Assembly: GCA_014384505.1 (NCBI GenBank)
Contig: JACNFT010000054.1
Coordinates: forward strand, 1 to 13,578
Length of the DNA stretch: 13,578 nt
Origin: Cryomorphaceae bacterium
GTDB taxonomy: Bacteria > Bacteroidota > Bacteroidia > Flavobacteriales > BACL11
Direction of reading: 5' to 3'
Shown here piece by piece: positions 1-7,991 of the stretch (positions are counted from its first letter, which is position 1; every line of letters begins with the position of its first letter). The notes beneath the pieces are model-generated. The model was not told the DNA's origin. It made no database searches and saw nothing but the letters and a program-made list of their open reading frames with translations. The position numbers and the translations under genes were made by a program.

Positions 1-182
1 CCTGCAATACTGTCAATCAAGGGAATTTTAAACTGCAGTCCTGCCCCAGATACTTTATGAAACTTACCTAAACGCTCAATTACAACTGCGGTTTGTTGTT
101 TTACCATATATAAAGTTCCTTTTAACAAGAAAAGGGCAATTATGATGTAAATTATGTTTCCGAAAATAATATTTGTATCCAT
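1..182 (-). CDS. SPFH/stomatin-like (prohibitin-family) membrane protein, N-terminal part
   Basis: This is a partial gene. The ATG (complement of 180-182) and the first 60 codons are inside the window, and the rest continues past the left edge. The translation opens with a hydrophobic stretch (about residues 5-25, rich in Ile, Leu and Tyr), fitting a single N-terminal membrane anchor. It is followed by the motif QQTAVVIERLGKF (about residues 29-41) and an AGLQFKIPLID segment, typical of the start of an SPFH (band 7) domain in stomatin/QmcA-like proteins. Such proteins oligomerise at membranes and are linked to membrane organisation and protease control; the specific partner here is unknown. 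A second in-frame Met at residue 26 would remove the anchor, so the first ATG is preferred. The gene appears to have its own promoter after the terminator of the upstream M42 gene. Family assignment is confident; the function within the family is not resolved. Confidence 0.85.
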   Translation of the reverse strand, partial: MDTNIIFGNIIYIIIALFLLKGTLYMVKQQTAVVIERLGKFHKVSGAGLQFKIPLIDSIA

Positions 183-207
183 TTTTTATTGTTTTAAATT
201 TTAAGCT

Positions 208-215
208 CAAATATA
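208..215 (-). promoter_or_regulatory. Putative promoter -7 box of the SPFH gene
   Basis: On the minus strand this reads TATATTTG, a full match to the Bacteroidota -7 consensus TAnnTTTG, 25 bases before the SPFH start codon. A TTG at 232-234 lies 16 bases upstream, slightly short for the usual -33 spacing, and falls inside the M42 terminator palindrome. The -7 box is therefore well supported by sequence and the -33 element only weakly. Confidence 0.5.
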
Positions 216-218
216 CGT

Positions 219-244
219 AAAAAAAAGGAGCCAATTGGCTCCTT
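219..244 (-). terminator. Intrinsic terminator of the M42 peptidase gene
   Basis: A perfect 20-base palindrome at 225-244 can fold into an 8-bp GC-containing stem (AAGGAGCC / GGCTCCTT) with an AATT loop. On the minus strand it is followed by a run of eight T (219-226, partly overlapping the stem foot). It begins 5 bases after the stop codon of the M42 gene, as expected for a Rho-independent terminator. Confidence 0.85.
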
Positions 245-249
245 AATTT

Positions 250-1338
250 TTATTTCAAATATCTAAAATCATGATTATTTTTAATTTTTTGTAACGATTC
301 ATAAATCAATCGTATTACATCTTCAACATCATCCTTATGTACAGTTTCAACTGTGGTATGCATGTACCTTAGCGCAAGCGATATTAAAGAAGAAGCAACT
401 CCACCCGTTGAGTAGGCAAAAGCATCCGTATCCGTACCTGTAGCACGAGAAGCAGCCATTCTTTGGAAAGGAATTTTATTCTTTTCAGCAGTATTAATAA
501 TTAACTCCAATAAATTATTTTGTACTGCCGGGCCATAAGTCAATACCGGACCTGCTCCACATTTTGTATCTCCTTGTTTTATTTTATCAATCATTGGTGT
601 GCCTGTATCATGGCAAACATCCGTTACAATAGCTACATCAGGTCTTATCGTATCCACAATCATTTGTGCTCCTCTTAAACCTACTTCCTCCTGCACCGAG
701 TTAGTAATGTATAATCCAAAAGGTAATTTTACTTTATTTTCTTTTAACAAACGAGCCACCTCAGCAATCATAAAACCGCCTATACGATTATCCAATGCTC
801 TACCTACATAAAAGTTTTTATTCAAAATCATGAACTCATCCTCATAAGTAACCACACAACCTACATGAATGCCTAATCCCTCAACCTCATCCTTATCCTT
901 AGCTCCACAGTCCAAAAAGATATTATCTAACTTAGGGGATTTTTCAGTTGCTCCATTTCTGGTATGGATTGCTGGCCAACCAAAAACAGCCTTAACCATT
1001 CCTTTTTTAGTATGGATATTTACTCTTTTAGAAGGAGCAATCTGATGATCAGAACCTCCATTTCTTCTTAAATAAATAAATCCGTCTTTAGTTATGTAAT
1101 GCACAAACCAAGAAATTTCATCAGCATGAGCTTCAATAACTACTTTATATTTCGCCTCAGGATTTATCACACCAACTACTGTTCCGTAAGTGTCTACAAA
1201 ATGTTCATCAATATAAGGGCTAATGTATTCTAACCATAATTTTTGCCCTCCACTCTCAAATCCTGTTGGAGATGGGTTATTTAAATATTTCTCTAAAAAA
1301 GCTTCTGACTTTTTAGTGATAATTTTCTTCTTTGCCAT
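250..1338 (-). CDS. M42 family metallopeptidase (glutamyl/leucyl aminopeptidase type)
   Basis: This 362-residue protein is a cytosolic dinuclear-metal aminopeptidase of the M42 family (FrvX/PepA/TET-like), which trims N-terminal residues from peptides. All expected metal and catalytic positions are visible: HADE (His71, Asp73), Asp183 in ALDNR, Glu217-Glu218 in QEEVGLRGA, Asp240 in VTDVCHDT, and His327 near the C terminus. The length is normal for the family and there is no signal peptide. The ATG lies 37 bases after the comM stop codon, so the gene could be the last cistron of the pabB-tilS-dsbD-comM run. No convincing promoter was found in the gap, only a one-mismatch TACATTCG. A strong terminator follows. 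M42 members differ in substrate preference and in whether they form TET dodecamers, and neither can be read from the sequence alone. Confidence 0.93.
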   Translation of the reverse strand: MAKKKIITKKSEAFLEKYLNNPSPTGFESGGQKLWLEYISPYIDEHFVDTYGTVVGVINPEAKYKVVIEAHADEISWFVHYITKDGFIYLRRNGGSDHQIAPSKRVNIHTKKGMVKAVFGWPAIHTRNGATEKSPKLDNIFLDCGAKDKDEVEGLGIHVGCVVTYEDEFMILNKNFYVGRALDNRIGGFMIAEVARLLKENKVKLPFGLYITNSVQEEVGLRGAQMIVDTIRPDVAIVTDVCHDTGTPMIDKIKQGDTKCGAGPVLTYGPAVQNNLLELIINTAEKNKIPFQRMAASRATGTDTDAFAYSTGGVASSLISLALRYMHTTVETVHKDDVEDVIRLIYESLQKIKNNHDFRYLK

Positions 1339-1374
1339 ATTATTATAAAATTTTAAAGTGCGAATGTAAACAAT

Positions 1375-2913
1375 TTAACCTGCCCAACCCTCCCTGTCTA
1401 AGGAACGATATTGTATTGCCTCAGCAATATGTTCGGAAGTAATTGATTTATTTTTTTCTAGATCAGCAATTGTACGTGCCACTTTTAATATTCTGTCATA
1501 GGCCCTAGCTGATAAATTTAATTTTGTCATAGCCATCTTGAGTAGTTGTTGACTTTCAGAATTTAATTTACAAAAAACCTGCAGCTGCTTAGTGCTCATT
1601 TGAGCATTAGCATGCACCCCTTCATTTTCTTTATATCTACTGCCTTGCAGCTCTCTTGCAGCCATCACTCTCTCCCTAATATCAGCACTACTCTCTCCCT
1701 TTTCTTTTGATGATAATTCTTCAAAACTTACGGGAGTAACCTCAACATGCAAATCTATCCTATCCAATAAAGGTCCTGAAATCTTATTGAGATATTTTTG
1801 TACCATTCCTGGTGGACATAAACAATCCTTATCTGGATGATTATAATAACCGCAAGGACAAGGATTCATAGAAGAAACTAACATGAAATTTGCAGGATAA
1901 TCTACTGATGATTTGGCGCGAGAAATAGTGACCACTCTATCTTCCAAAGGCTGTCGCATTACCTCTAAAACTGTTCGTTTAAATTCTGGTAACTCATCCA
2001 AGAATAACACTCCATTATGAGCTAAAGATATTTCGCCTGGCTGAGGGTTAGTTCCTCCACCTACCAATGCTACATCTGAGATAGTATGGTGTGGAGAACG
2101 AAACGGACGAGAAGTCATTAGAGAATTATTATCGGATAAACGACCAGAAACCGAATGAATTTTTGTTGTTTCCAAAGCCTCTGATAAAGTTAATGGAGGT
2201 AAAATTCCAGACATCCTTTTAGCTAACATAGTTTTCCCTGCTCCTGGAGGACCTATCATAATTACATTATGACCTCCGGCAGCTGCTATTTCTAAAGCTC
2301 TTTTGATATTTTCCTGTCCTTTAACATCTGAAAAGTCAGCAATATTATTATTTAGTCCTGCCAGAAATTCAGCTCTAGTATCAATTAAGGTTGGAGCAAT
2401 TACTTGCTTTCCATTAAAAAGATTAATAACCTCTACTATATTTTCAACACCCAACACTTCCAGATTATTAACAATAGCAGCTTCCCTAGCATTTTGTTTG
2501 GGTAAAATGATTCCTTTAAAGCCTGCCTCCCTTGCTTTTACAGCTATAGGCAAAGCTCCTTTTATTGGCTGTAAACTTCCATCTAAGGAAAGCTCACCCA
2601 TAATAAGGTAGTCACTTACTTTTTCTGATTTTATTTGTTGTGATGCAGCTAATATTCCAATAGCTAAAGGTAAATCATAAGCCGACCCTTCTTTACGAAT
2701 ATCGGCAGGCGCCATATTTATAGTAATCTTTTTTCCAGGAATACGATATCCATTATTCTTAAGTGCTGCCCTAATTCTTTGCTCGGATTCTTTTACAGCA
2801 TTGTCAGGCAAGCCAACTAGAAAAAACTTAATCCCTTGCGCTACATCCACCTCAATAGTAATAGTTGTGGCATGAATACCACTAACTGCACTACCGTAGG
2901 TTTTTACTAGCAT
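1375..2913 (-). CDS. comM: ComM/YifB family AAA+ ATPase (Mg-chelatase-like), branch-migration helicase
   Basis: This 512-residue protein has the full ComM/YifB architecture. An N-terminal Lon-S16-like domain (about residues 20-165) is followed by an AAA+ ATPase core with Walker A GPPGAGKT (221-228), Walker B VLFLDE (302-307) and an arginine motif LLDRIDL (382-388), then a C-terminal Mg-chelatase-like helical domain (about 410-505). Cysteines 352, 354, 364 and 366 form a CPCG...CLC cluster that may bind zinc. In Vibrio and relatives ComM is a hexameric helicase that promotes branch migration during integration of transforming DNA. The family is widespread, also in bacteria not known to be competent. 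It is not a true Mg-chelatase subunit, since no pigment-synthesis genes are nearby. The ATG is 4 bases after the dsbD stop codon, implying cotranscription and probably translational coupling. Confidence 0.93.
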   Translation of the reverse strand: MLVKTYGSAVSGIHATTITIEVDVAQGIKFFLVGLPDNAVKESEQRIRAALKNNGYRIPGKKITINMAPADIRKEGSAYDLPLAIGILAASQQIKSEKVSDYLIMGELSLDGSLQPIKGALPIAVKAREAGFKGIILPKQNAREAAIVNNLEVLGVENIVEVINLFNGKQVIAPTLIDTRAEFLAGLNNNIADFSDVKGQENIKRALEIAAAGGHNVIMIGPPGAGKTMLAKRMSGILPPLTLSEALETTKIHSVSGRLSDNNSLMTSRPFRSPHHTISDVALVGGGTNPQPGEISLAHNGVLFLDELPEFKRTVLEVMRQPLEDRVVTISRAKSSVDYPANFMLVSSMNPCPCGYYNHPDKDCLCPPGMVQKYLNKISGPLLDRIDLHVEVTPVSFEELSSKEKGESSADIRERVMAARELQGSRYKENEGVHANAQMSTKQLQVFCKLNSESQQLLKMAMTKLNLSARAYDRILKVARTIADLEKNKSITSEHIAEAIQYRSLDREGWAG

Positions 2914-2917
2914 ATTT

Positions 2918-4852
2918 CTATTTTTTAAATTCTTGGAGACCCCTGCCTAACCAATCAGTAAACAAATCTACAGTGCCATAATCTTGGTAGTTGGCGTTTT
3001 CAACCAAAGTCTCTTCATCATGATTTAAAAATACATAATAAGGCTGTGAATTAGTCCCGTAACTATTGGCTTGCAATACCATCCATTTATCTCCAGTGGT
3101 TTTTACTTTTTTAGTTTTTCCTGCCATTGTCGTTTCGTACTGCTGCTCCTTTGGAAGCTCAATTCTTTCATCAACATATAATGAAATTAAGACCACATCA
3201 TTAGCAAGCGTATTTTTCACATGAGCAGCAGACCAAACTTGTTCTTCCATCTTACGACAATTCACACAAGCGTGTCCTGTAAAATCCAATACCACAGGCT
3301 TATTTATTTTTTTAGCATGAGCCATTCCCATATCATAATCATGAAAAACGAGTATGCCTTGAGGCCCTAAATGCTGACCATCTTCTTCATGAGCTGAAAT
3401 AGCATTACCTCCTTGAGAGTTTCCTACACCATAAGGAGATTCACTGTATTGCATGGGTGGTGGAAAAGCATTAATTATCTTCAATGGTGCGCCCCACATA
3501 CCAGGAATCATGTACAAAGTTAAAGTACCCGTTAAAATAGCAGCACTCAAACGACCAACAGAAACATATTTTAAATCCGAATCATGCGCGAACTTTAAGA
3601 ATCCTAATAAGTACATAGTCAGCAGTCCAAAAATCATAATCCATATTGCAATAAATAACTCGCGTTCCAACAAATGAGTCTGCATTACTAAATCCGCATT
3701 CGACAAGAATTTGAAAGCTAATGCAATTTCTAAAAATCCTAATGTTACTTTTACTGAATTTAGCCATCCACCTGATTGTGGTAAAGAGTTTAACCATCCT
3801 GGGAAAGCTGCAAATAAAGCAAATGGTAAAGCAATGGCTAATGAAAAACCGAGCATACCAATAATTGGGCCCATATACCCTCCTGATGCCGCTTCAACTA
3901 GTAAAGTTCCTACAATTGGTCCTGTGCAAGAAAAAGAAACTAAAGCTAAAGTAAAAGCCATAAAGAAGATACCAATCAAACCTCCTTTCCCTTCCGCCTC
4001 AACACTTTTGTTTGTCCAAGAGGATGGTAATTGAATTTCGAAAGCCCCTAAAAAAGAAGCTGCAAAAACAATCAACAAGATAAAAAATCCAATATTAAAA
4101 TAAACATTAGTCGCCATGTTATTTAAAGCATCAGCCCCAAATACTGAAGAAACACCAACTCCTAAAGCAACATAAATTGCAATAATAGAAAGTCCATAAA
4201 TAATAGCATTTGCAATTCCTTGCGCTTTTGTTTTAGACTGCTTAGTAAAGAAAGAAACCGTCATAGGTATCATAGGGAAAACACAAGGAGTTAGCAGTGC
4301 CGCAAAACCACTTACAAAAGCAATAAAAAAAAGTGCCCACATGCTTTTACCTTCTTTTTCATCAGAAGTATTTTTTGTATCTTCAACAATAACACCCCCA
4401 TCAACACCTTTTATTTCAAAAGAAAACTCTACCTCTTCAGGTGGTAAACATTGAGCTTCATCACATACCATAAAGTAAACATTTCCTTCTAAATTAAAAT
4501 CTTCAGAAGAAGAAACTTGTACTATTTGTGTGAAAATAGCTTCATTTTTAAAATATTTTAGAATCATGTCAAAATTAGGGTCAAACTCTTCAATTGGCTC
4601 TCCTTCTTTAGGAGTTCCAACTAATGAATAACCTCCTTCTGTTGTAAAGGTAAACTCTGTAGGTACAGGTCCATCATCCCCAATAAATTGAGAATATAAA
4701 TACCAACCATCATCAATAGTTGCTTTGAACTGCAATTCTATTTCATGATCCGACACCTGTTTTTGAGAAAAATCCCAAGAAACAGGAGTGAAAATTTGTG
4801 CTGATGTAATCACACTCAGAAGTGTAAAAAATAGGATGAAAATTTTCTTCAT
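2918..4852 (-). CDS. dsbD: Thiol:disulfide interchange protein DsbD
   Basis: This 644-residue inner-membrane protein carries electrons from cytosolic thioredoxin to periplasmic thiol proteins. Three modules are visible. After a signal peptide (residues 1-18, cleavage probably after TSA), a periplasmic N-terminal domain carries Cys130 and Cys135 (CDEAQC followed by LPPEE). A hydrophobic core of about eight segments (172-455) holds the two transmembrane cysteines Cys190 (LLTPCVFP) and Cys309 (FSCTGP). A C-terminal thioredoxin-like domain (about 500-640) has the active site CVNC (529-532). All six redox cysteines are present, so the protein should be functional. Length and order match the family. 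The start codon is 2 bases after the stop of the small membrane protein gene, and comM follows after 4 bases, so the three are almost certainly on one transcript. Cytochrome c maturation or periplasmic disulfide reduction are the expected uses; no partner gene is nearby. Confidence 0.95.
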   Translation of the reverse strand: MKKIFILFFTLLSVITSAQIFTPVSWDFSQKQVSDHEIELQFKATIDDGWYLYSQFIGDDGPVPTEFTFTTEGGYSLVGTPKEGEPIEEFDPNFDMILKYFKNEAIFTQIVQVSSSEDFNLEGNVYFMVCDEAQCLPPEEVEFSFEIKGVDGGVIVEDTKNTSDEKEGKSMWALFFIAFVSGFAALLTPCVFPMIPMTVSFFTKQSKTKAQGIANAIIYGLSIIAIYVALGVGVSSVFGADALNNMATNVYFNIGFFILLIVFAASFLGAFEIQLPSSWTNKSVEAEGKGGLIGIFFMAFTLALVSFSCTGPIVGTLLVEAASGGYMGPIIGMLGFSLAIALPFALFAAFPGWLNSLPQSGGWLNSVKVTLGFLEIALAFKFLSNADLVMQTHLLERELFIAIWIMIFGLLTMYLLGFLKFAHDSDLKYVSVGRLSAAILTGTLTLYMIPGMWGAPLKIINAFPPPMQYSESPYGVGNSQGGNAISAHEEDGQHLGPQGILVFHDYDMGMAHAKKINKPVVLDFTGHACVNCRKMEEQVWSAAHVKNTLANDVVLISLYVDERIELPKEQQYETTMAGKTKKVKTTGDKWMVLQANSYGTNSQPYYVFLNHDEETLVENANYQDYGTVDLFTDWLGRGLQEFKK

Positions 4853-4854
4853 AT

Positions 4855-5331
4855 TTATTTTAATTTGTCTTGTATTACTCGTGTTAATTCTTCAGATTTT
4901 TGACTTCCAATAAGATAAATCAGACCATCTTTATCAGTTAGTTCAACAGCATCAATTCCTCTTGTATAAAATCGAATTGTTCCCTTTAGATGCAAGTTGT
5001 AAACGGAGCGATTCAAAAAATATTTGCTATATTTTACTTTTTTAACAGATACAATGCTTGCTGTATCAATTTTTATTTTTCTGGAAGTCCAAAGCCCATC
5101 TAGGATGATGCTTCCGTTTTTCACTTTAGTTTCAAAATGCAGAATAAATAATAATAATATTGAAATAACCATTATTCCTATCCCAATAAAGAAATATAGC
5201 TCTCCTGCCTTATCGTGATTCTCTCTCCAATAATAAGCAACTAAACAAAAAATTGCCAATGACATTCTTCTACTAAGAGACATTTTATTGAGCCCCAAAT
5301 ATTGTTTTTCTATAAAATCAAACTCTGACAT
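4855..5331 (-). CDS. Small membrane protein with predicted PH-like domain, function unknown
   Basis: A protein of 158 residues that I do not recognise as a named family. It has a short basic N terminus, a hydrophobic segment around residues 23-34, a stronger one at 45-66, and then a mostly beta-rich soluble part (about 70-158). The soluble part has alternating strands such as GSIILDGLW, KIKIDTASIVSVKKV, RGIDAVELTD and GLIYLIGSQ, ending in a helix SEELTRVIQDKL. A membrane hairpin followed by strands and a final helix resembles bacterial PH-domain membrane proteins, so that is the best guess from pattern alone. The start is the first ATG, 12 bases after the tilS stop; an internal Met17 is possible. 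It is tightly packed between tilS and dsbD (2-base gap), so it is expressed with them, but the context does not show its role. Confidence 0.75.
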   Translation of the reverse strand: MSEFDFIEKQYLGLNKMSLSRRMSLAIFCLVAYYWRENHDKAGELYFFIGIGIMVISILLLFILHFETKVKNGSIILDGLWTSRKIKIDTASIVSVKKVKYSKYFLNRSVYNLHLKGTIRFYTRGIDAVELTDKDGLIYLIGSQKSEELTRVIQDKLK

Positions 5332-5343
5332 TCTACTATAAAT

Positions 5344-6645
5344 TTAAAGTTGTGCAATGTACACTTTTTTTGTATTGCTTTCTAGCTTATACCTTTCGTC
5401 AATTCTGCAGCCCAGCACCCAAACAATATCAACACCAGAACATAACAGCCATTGCTCTTGTTTATCTATTATTGAAAATTTACTGTCAATGAAAAAATCA
5501 CTTAATTTCTTAAATTTCTTCATTCCTAATGGTATGAATTTATCTCCTTGCTTCCACTTACGTAAAGTTAAAGGAAATTTTAATTTATCAACATCCAATT
5601 GGGCGATATTATTATCATAAATAATAGTTTTATCAGCTATAACTTTAAAATTTATTTCTAGCGGATGAACTAAACTTGTAGTTTTTTCAGTAATCTCAAA
5701 AACCTCATTTTCTTTATTTAAAAGAGAGATGAAAATGTTTTCTCTGTCTACTACTAACTGATGAGTAGATGAAAAAAACTGTTTCCCACTTTGCCCCTGC
5801 AATGCTTTTGAAATTGCCTCCACAGCATAGAAACCATAAGCAGATAATAATTCATACAAATAGCTATGGAGAGGCTTTAGGGCTAATAAAGCTGAAATTT
5901 CAAGCTGCACAATTCCATTTTTTTCTTGAGTTAAATCCTTTCTTACTTCTTCAACTTTGGAAGCATAAACCTGAGCAACACCATCCAAAATCCTCATCTC
6001 GTCTTTTACAGTTTGCTGAATACTTGGGTTCATCTCGACTAACAAAGGTATTAACTCATGCCTTATTTTATTGCGCAAATATTTCACAGAAGCATTACTG
6101 CTATCCTCTCTAAAAACTAAGTCTCTATCTTTTAGATATTGCTCAATTTCTAATCGTGAAACTGAAAGTAAAGGCCTAACAATTGCATTATTTTTTTCTT
6201 TAATCCCCAAAAAACCTTTTAAGCCCGATCCTCTTACTAAATTAATAAAAAAGGTTTCTACATCATCATTAGCATGATGAGCAATGGCTAAGTATTTAGC
6301 GCTTGACTTAATCCGTAATTTTTCAAACCAAGCATATCTTAAATCACGAGCAGCCATTTGTGTAGAAATCTTATTTTCAGCAGCATAAGCCAAAGTATCA
6401 AACTGTTTTACATGGATTTTTAACTGATATTCTTTTGCTAGATCTTTAACAAAATATTCATCAGCATCCGACTCTTCTTCTCTCAAATTAAAATTACAAT
6501 GGGCTAATTCAAATGAATACCCTAATTCCAGGAAAACATGCATTAAACAAACACTATCAGCACCCCCACTTATGCCTAAAATAAGCTTATCTTCTCTAAC
6601 AAAAAGAGATTTTTCAGTAATAAATTGCTGGACTTTATTTTTCAT
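5344..6645 (-). CDS. tilS: tRNA(Ile)-lysidine synthase TilS
   Basis: TilS uses ATP to attach lysine to C34 of the tRNA-Ile with anticodon CAU, so that it reads AUA codons. The protein (433 residues from the ATG) has the N-type ATP pyrophosphatase P-loop SGGADS (26-31), a family segment AHHANDDVETFFINL (122-136), the RNKIRHELIP motif (about 191-200) and the C-terminal TilS domain with LRKWKQGDKFIPLGMKKFKK (361-380). It is an essential, cytosolic enzyme. The ATG (complement of 6643-6645) overlaps the end of pabB by 11 bases: the string ATGAAAAATAA contains both the tilS start and the pabB stop. A TTG one codon upstream would also open the frame but is less likely. The overlap suggests translational coupling with pabB. 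Confidence 0.95.
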   Translation of the reverse strand: MKNKVQQFITEKSLFVREDKLILGISGGADSVCLMHVFLELGYSFELAHCNFNLREEESDADEYFVKDLAKEYQLKIHVKQFDTLAYAAENKISTQMAARDLRYAWFEKLRIKSSAKYLAIAHHANDDVETFFINLVRGSGLKGFLGIKEKNNAIVRPLLSVSRLEIEQYLKDRDLVFREDSSNASVKYLRNKIRHELIPLLVEMNPSIQQTVKDEMRILDGVAQVYASKVEEVRKDLTQEKNGIVQLEISALLALKPLHSYLYELLSAYGFYAVEAISKALQGQSGKQFFSSTHQLVVDRENIFISLLNKENEVFEITEKTTSLVHPLEINFKVIADKTIIYDNNIAQLDVDKLKFPLTLRKWKQGDKFIPLGMKKFKKLSDFFIDSKFSIIDKQEQWLLCSGVDIVWVLGCRIDERYKLESNTKKVYIAQL

Positions 6646-7942
6646 CAAATTGAAAATTTAACACCTCAAAAATAGGCCTTACCTTTACCAAACACTCCTC
6701 ATATTCCTCATTCGCATCCGATTTAATCGTAATTGCTCCACCAACAGCTACTGACAAGTATTTTGTACTTGCATTATACAAAATTGTTCTGATAACAACA
6801 TTAAAATCAAAATCTCCTTTTGGAGTAATATAACCAATCGCTCCAGAAAAAATTCCTCTTTTAAACTCCTCTAGTTGTTCAATGAGTTCCATTGCTCTAA
6901 GTTTAGGGACGCCTGTCATGGAACCCATAGGGAAAACAGACTTTAATATTTGACTAAAATGGGTTTTATCATCCACATTTGACGATATAGTACTAATCAT
7001 CTGATGTACTTTTTTAAAAGTATAAATACCACATAATTCCTCCACCTTTACACTTGCTTTACTAGCTGTAATTGACAAATCATTCCTCACCAAATCAACA
7101 ATCATTACATTTTCTGAAATTTCTTTTTCACTTTCAATAAGTTCCTTTATTAAGGCCTTATCTTCAGCTAAATCCCTCCCTCTCTTCCTTGTTCCTTTTA
7201 TAGGCTGTGAAATAATTTTATTACCTGATTTTTTAATGAATCGTTCAGGGCTAGCGCACATTATATTCAAATCATTTAGCTTTAAGAAAGAGGAAAAGGG
7301 TGCTTTTGCATTTAAATTTAACTCCATAAATACTTGCTGAGGATTAAGCATTACTTGCTCAGAAAAAAACTCCTGACAATAATTTACTTCATAAATATCC
7401 CCTCTTTGAATATGCTTTTTAATCACTCCAATTTTTTCTAAATATTTTGCTTTAGTATCTCTTTGCTTTAACTCTACAGTATTGCTTTTATCCTTCCAAT
7501 TAAATTGCTCATAGGCTAAAAATTGCTGGCAATCTTCCTTACTCTCATAGCTCTGAACTTCCAGTGTATTGCCTTTTAATAATAATACATACTTAGGAAT
7601 AAAGAAAGATAAGCTGGATGCATTTATCCCATCATCATTATTAGAAGCCAACTGCTCTACTTCATTCTTCAGATCATAAGAAAGGTAGCCAAATAACCAA
7701 TCGCTATGTTTGTTATGAAAATTTTGTAATGCATTAAAGGAATCAATATCAACATTAAGTACTTCAAGAGCATCTACACCTGCAATCAAATCGTAATTAA
7801 TATAATCAGCCGGTAAGCTAGTTTGATTGCTCATAGTATTAGAATCCAATACGCTAATATAATTAAGCAATTGGCTTTTATAAAGCAATAACTTAATTAA
7901 CTCACTTGGCTTATCAACCTTAAATGTATACGAGAATCTCAC
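6635..7942 (-). CDS. pabB: Aminodeoxychorismate synthase component I (PabB-type)
   Basis: This 435-residue chorismate-utilising enzyme makes 4-amino-4-deoxychorismate on the way to p-aminobenzoate and folate. The catalytic C-terminal domain (about 160-430) shows SPERF (231-235), PIKGTRKRG (247-255), IVDLVRNDL (281-289), FPMGSMTGVPK (337-347) and GAIGY (367-371). The PIKGT lysine (Lys249) is the PabB hallmark, used for a covalent intermediate; anthranilate synthase TrpE has PIAGT instead, which favours PabB. The start is a GTG (complement of 7940-7942). I keep it because the N terminus (MRFSYTF...VLDSN) resembles flavobacterial PabB as I recall it; the next in-frame Met is residue 37. The glutaminase PabA and lyase PabC are not in the window. 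This is the first gene of the pabB-tilS-dsbD-comM run, divergent from the SPOR gene. Confidence 0.9.
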   Translation of the reverse strand: MRFSYTFKVDKPSELIKLLLYKSQLLNYISVLDSNTMSNQTSLPADYINYDLIAGVDALEVLNVDIDSFNALQNFHNKHSDWLFGYLSYDLKNEVEQLASNNDDGINASSLSFFIPKYVLLLKGNTLEVQSYESKEDCQQFLAYEQFNWKDKSNTVELKQRDTKAKYLEKIGVIKKHIQRGDIYEVNYCQEFFSEQVMLNPQQVFMELNLNAKAPFSSFLKLNDLNIMCASPERFIKKSGNKIISQPIKGTRKRGRDLAEDKALIKELIESEKEISENVMIVDLVRNDLSITASKASVKVEELCGIYTFKKVHQMISTISSNVDDKTHFSQILKSVFPMGSMTGVPKLRAMELIEQLEEFKRGIFSGAIGYITPKGDFDFNVVIRTILYNASTKYLSVAVGGAITIKSDANEEYEECLVKVRPIFEVLNFQFDEK

Positions 7943-7946
7943 TTTG

Positions 7947-7954
7947 CAAAAATA
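7947..7954 (-). promoter_or_regulatory. Putative -7 box before pabB
   Basis: The minus strand reads TATTTTTG, a match to TAnnTTTG, ending 4 bases before the pabB GTG. Transcription would start at or very near the start codon, giving a leaderless or almost leaderless mRNA. No TTG lies 17-23 bases upstream (only one at 7 bases), so the promoter call is tentative. Confidence 0.35.
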
Positions 7955-7979
7955 GGAAAAGCAAACTCATTTAATTTTA

Positions 7980-7987
7980 TATTTTTG
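7980..7987 (+). promoter_or_regulatory. Putative -7 box before the SPOR-domain gene
   Basis: The plus strand reads TATTTTTG, matching TAnnTTTG, 4 bases before the ATG at 7992. The intervening AGGG could act as a ribosome binding site only if transcription starts upstream of it. No TTG is seen at the normal -33 distance. The box mirrors the one in front of pabB, and both lie in a 49-base divergent spacer. Confidence 0.35.
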
Positions 7988-7991
7988 AGGG

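Noticed and set aside
1346..1355. Palindrome TAAAATTTTA between comM and the M42 gene
   Set aside because: Only A and T, no stable stem and no tract; expected by chance in such AT-rich DNA.
2303..2611. Plus-strand open frame of 102 codons
   Set aside because: It is antisense to the well-conserved comM gene and has no plausible protein features.
1375..2913. Magnesium chelatase subunit (pigment synthesis)
   Set aside because: The N-terminal Lon-like domain and overall layout are those of ComM/YifB, and no chlorophyll genes are present.
3582..3797. Minus-strand open frame of 71 codons in another frame of dsbD
   Set aside because: It overlaps the membrane core of dsbD on the same strand in a different frame; no supporting feature.
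3711..4034. Plus-strand open frame of 107 codons
   Set aside because: It lies antisense inside dsbD, whose protein has all family motifs; the frame is Lys/Pro/Ala-rich shadow sequence without a recognisable domain.
5769..6113. Plus-strand open frame of 114 codons
   Set aside because: It is antisense to tilS, with no domain or start signal; a chance open frame.
6635..7942. Anthranilate synthase TrpE
   Set aside because: The PIKGT lysine signature and the lack of trp neighbours favour PabB.
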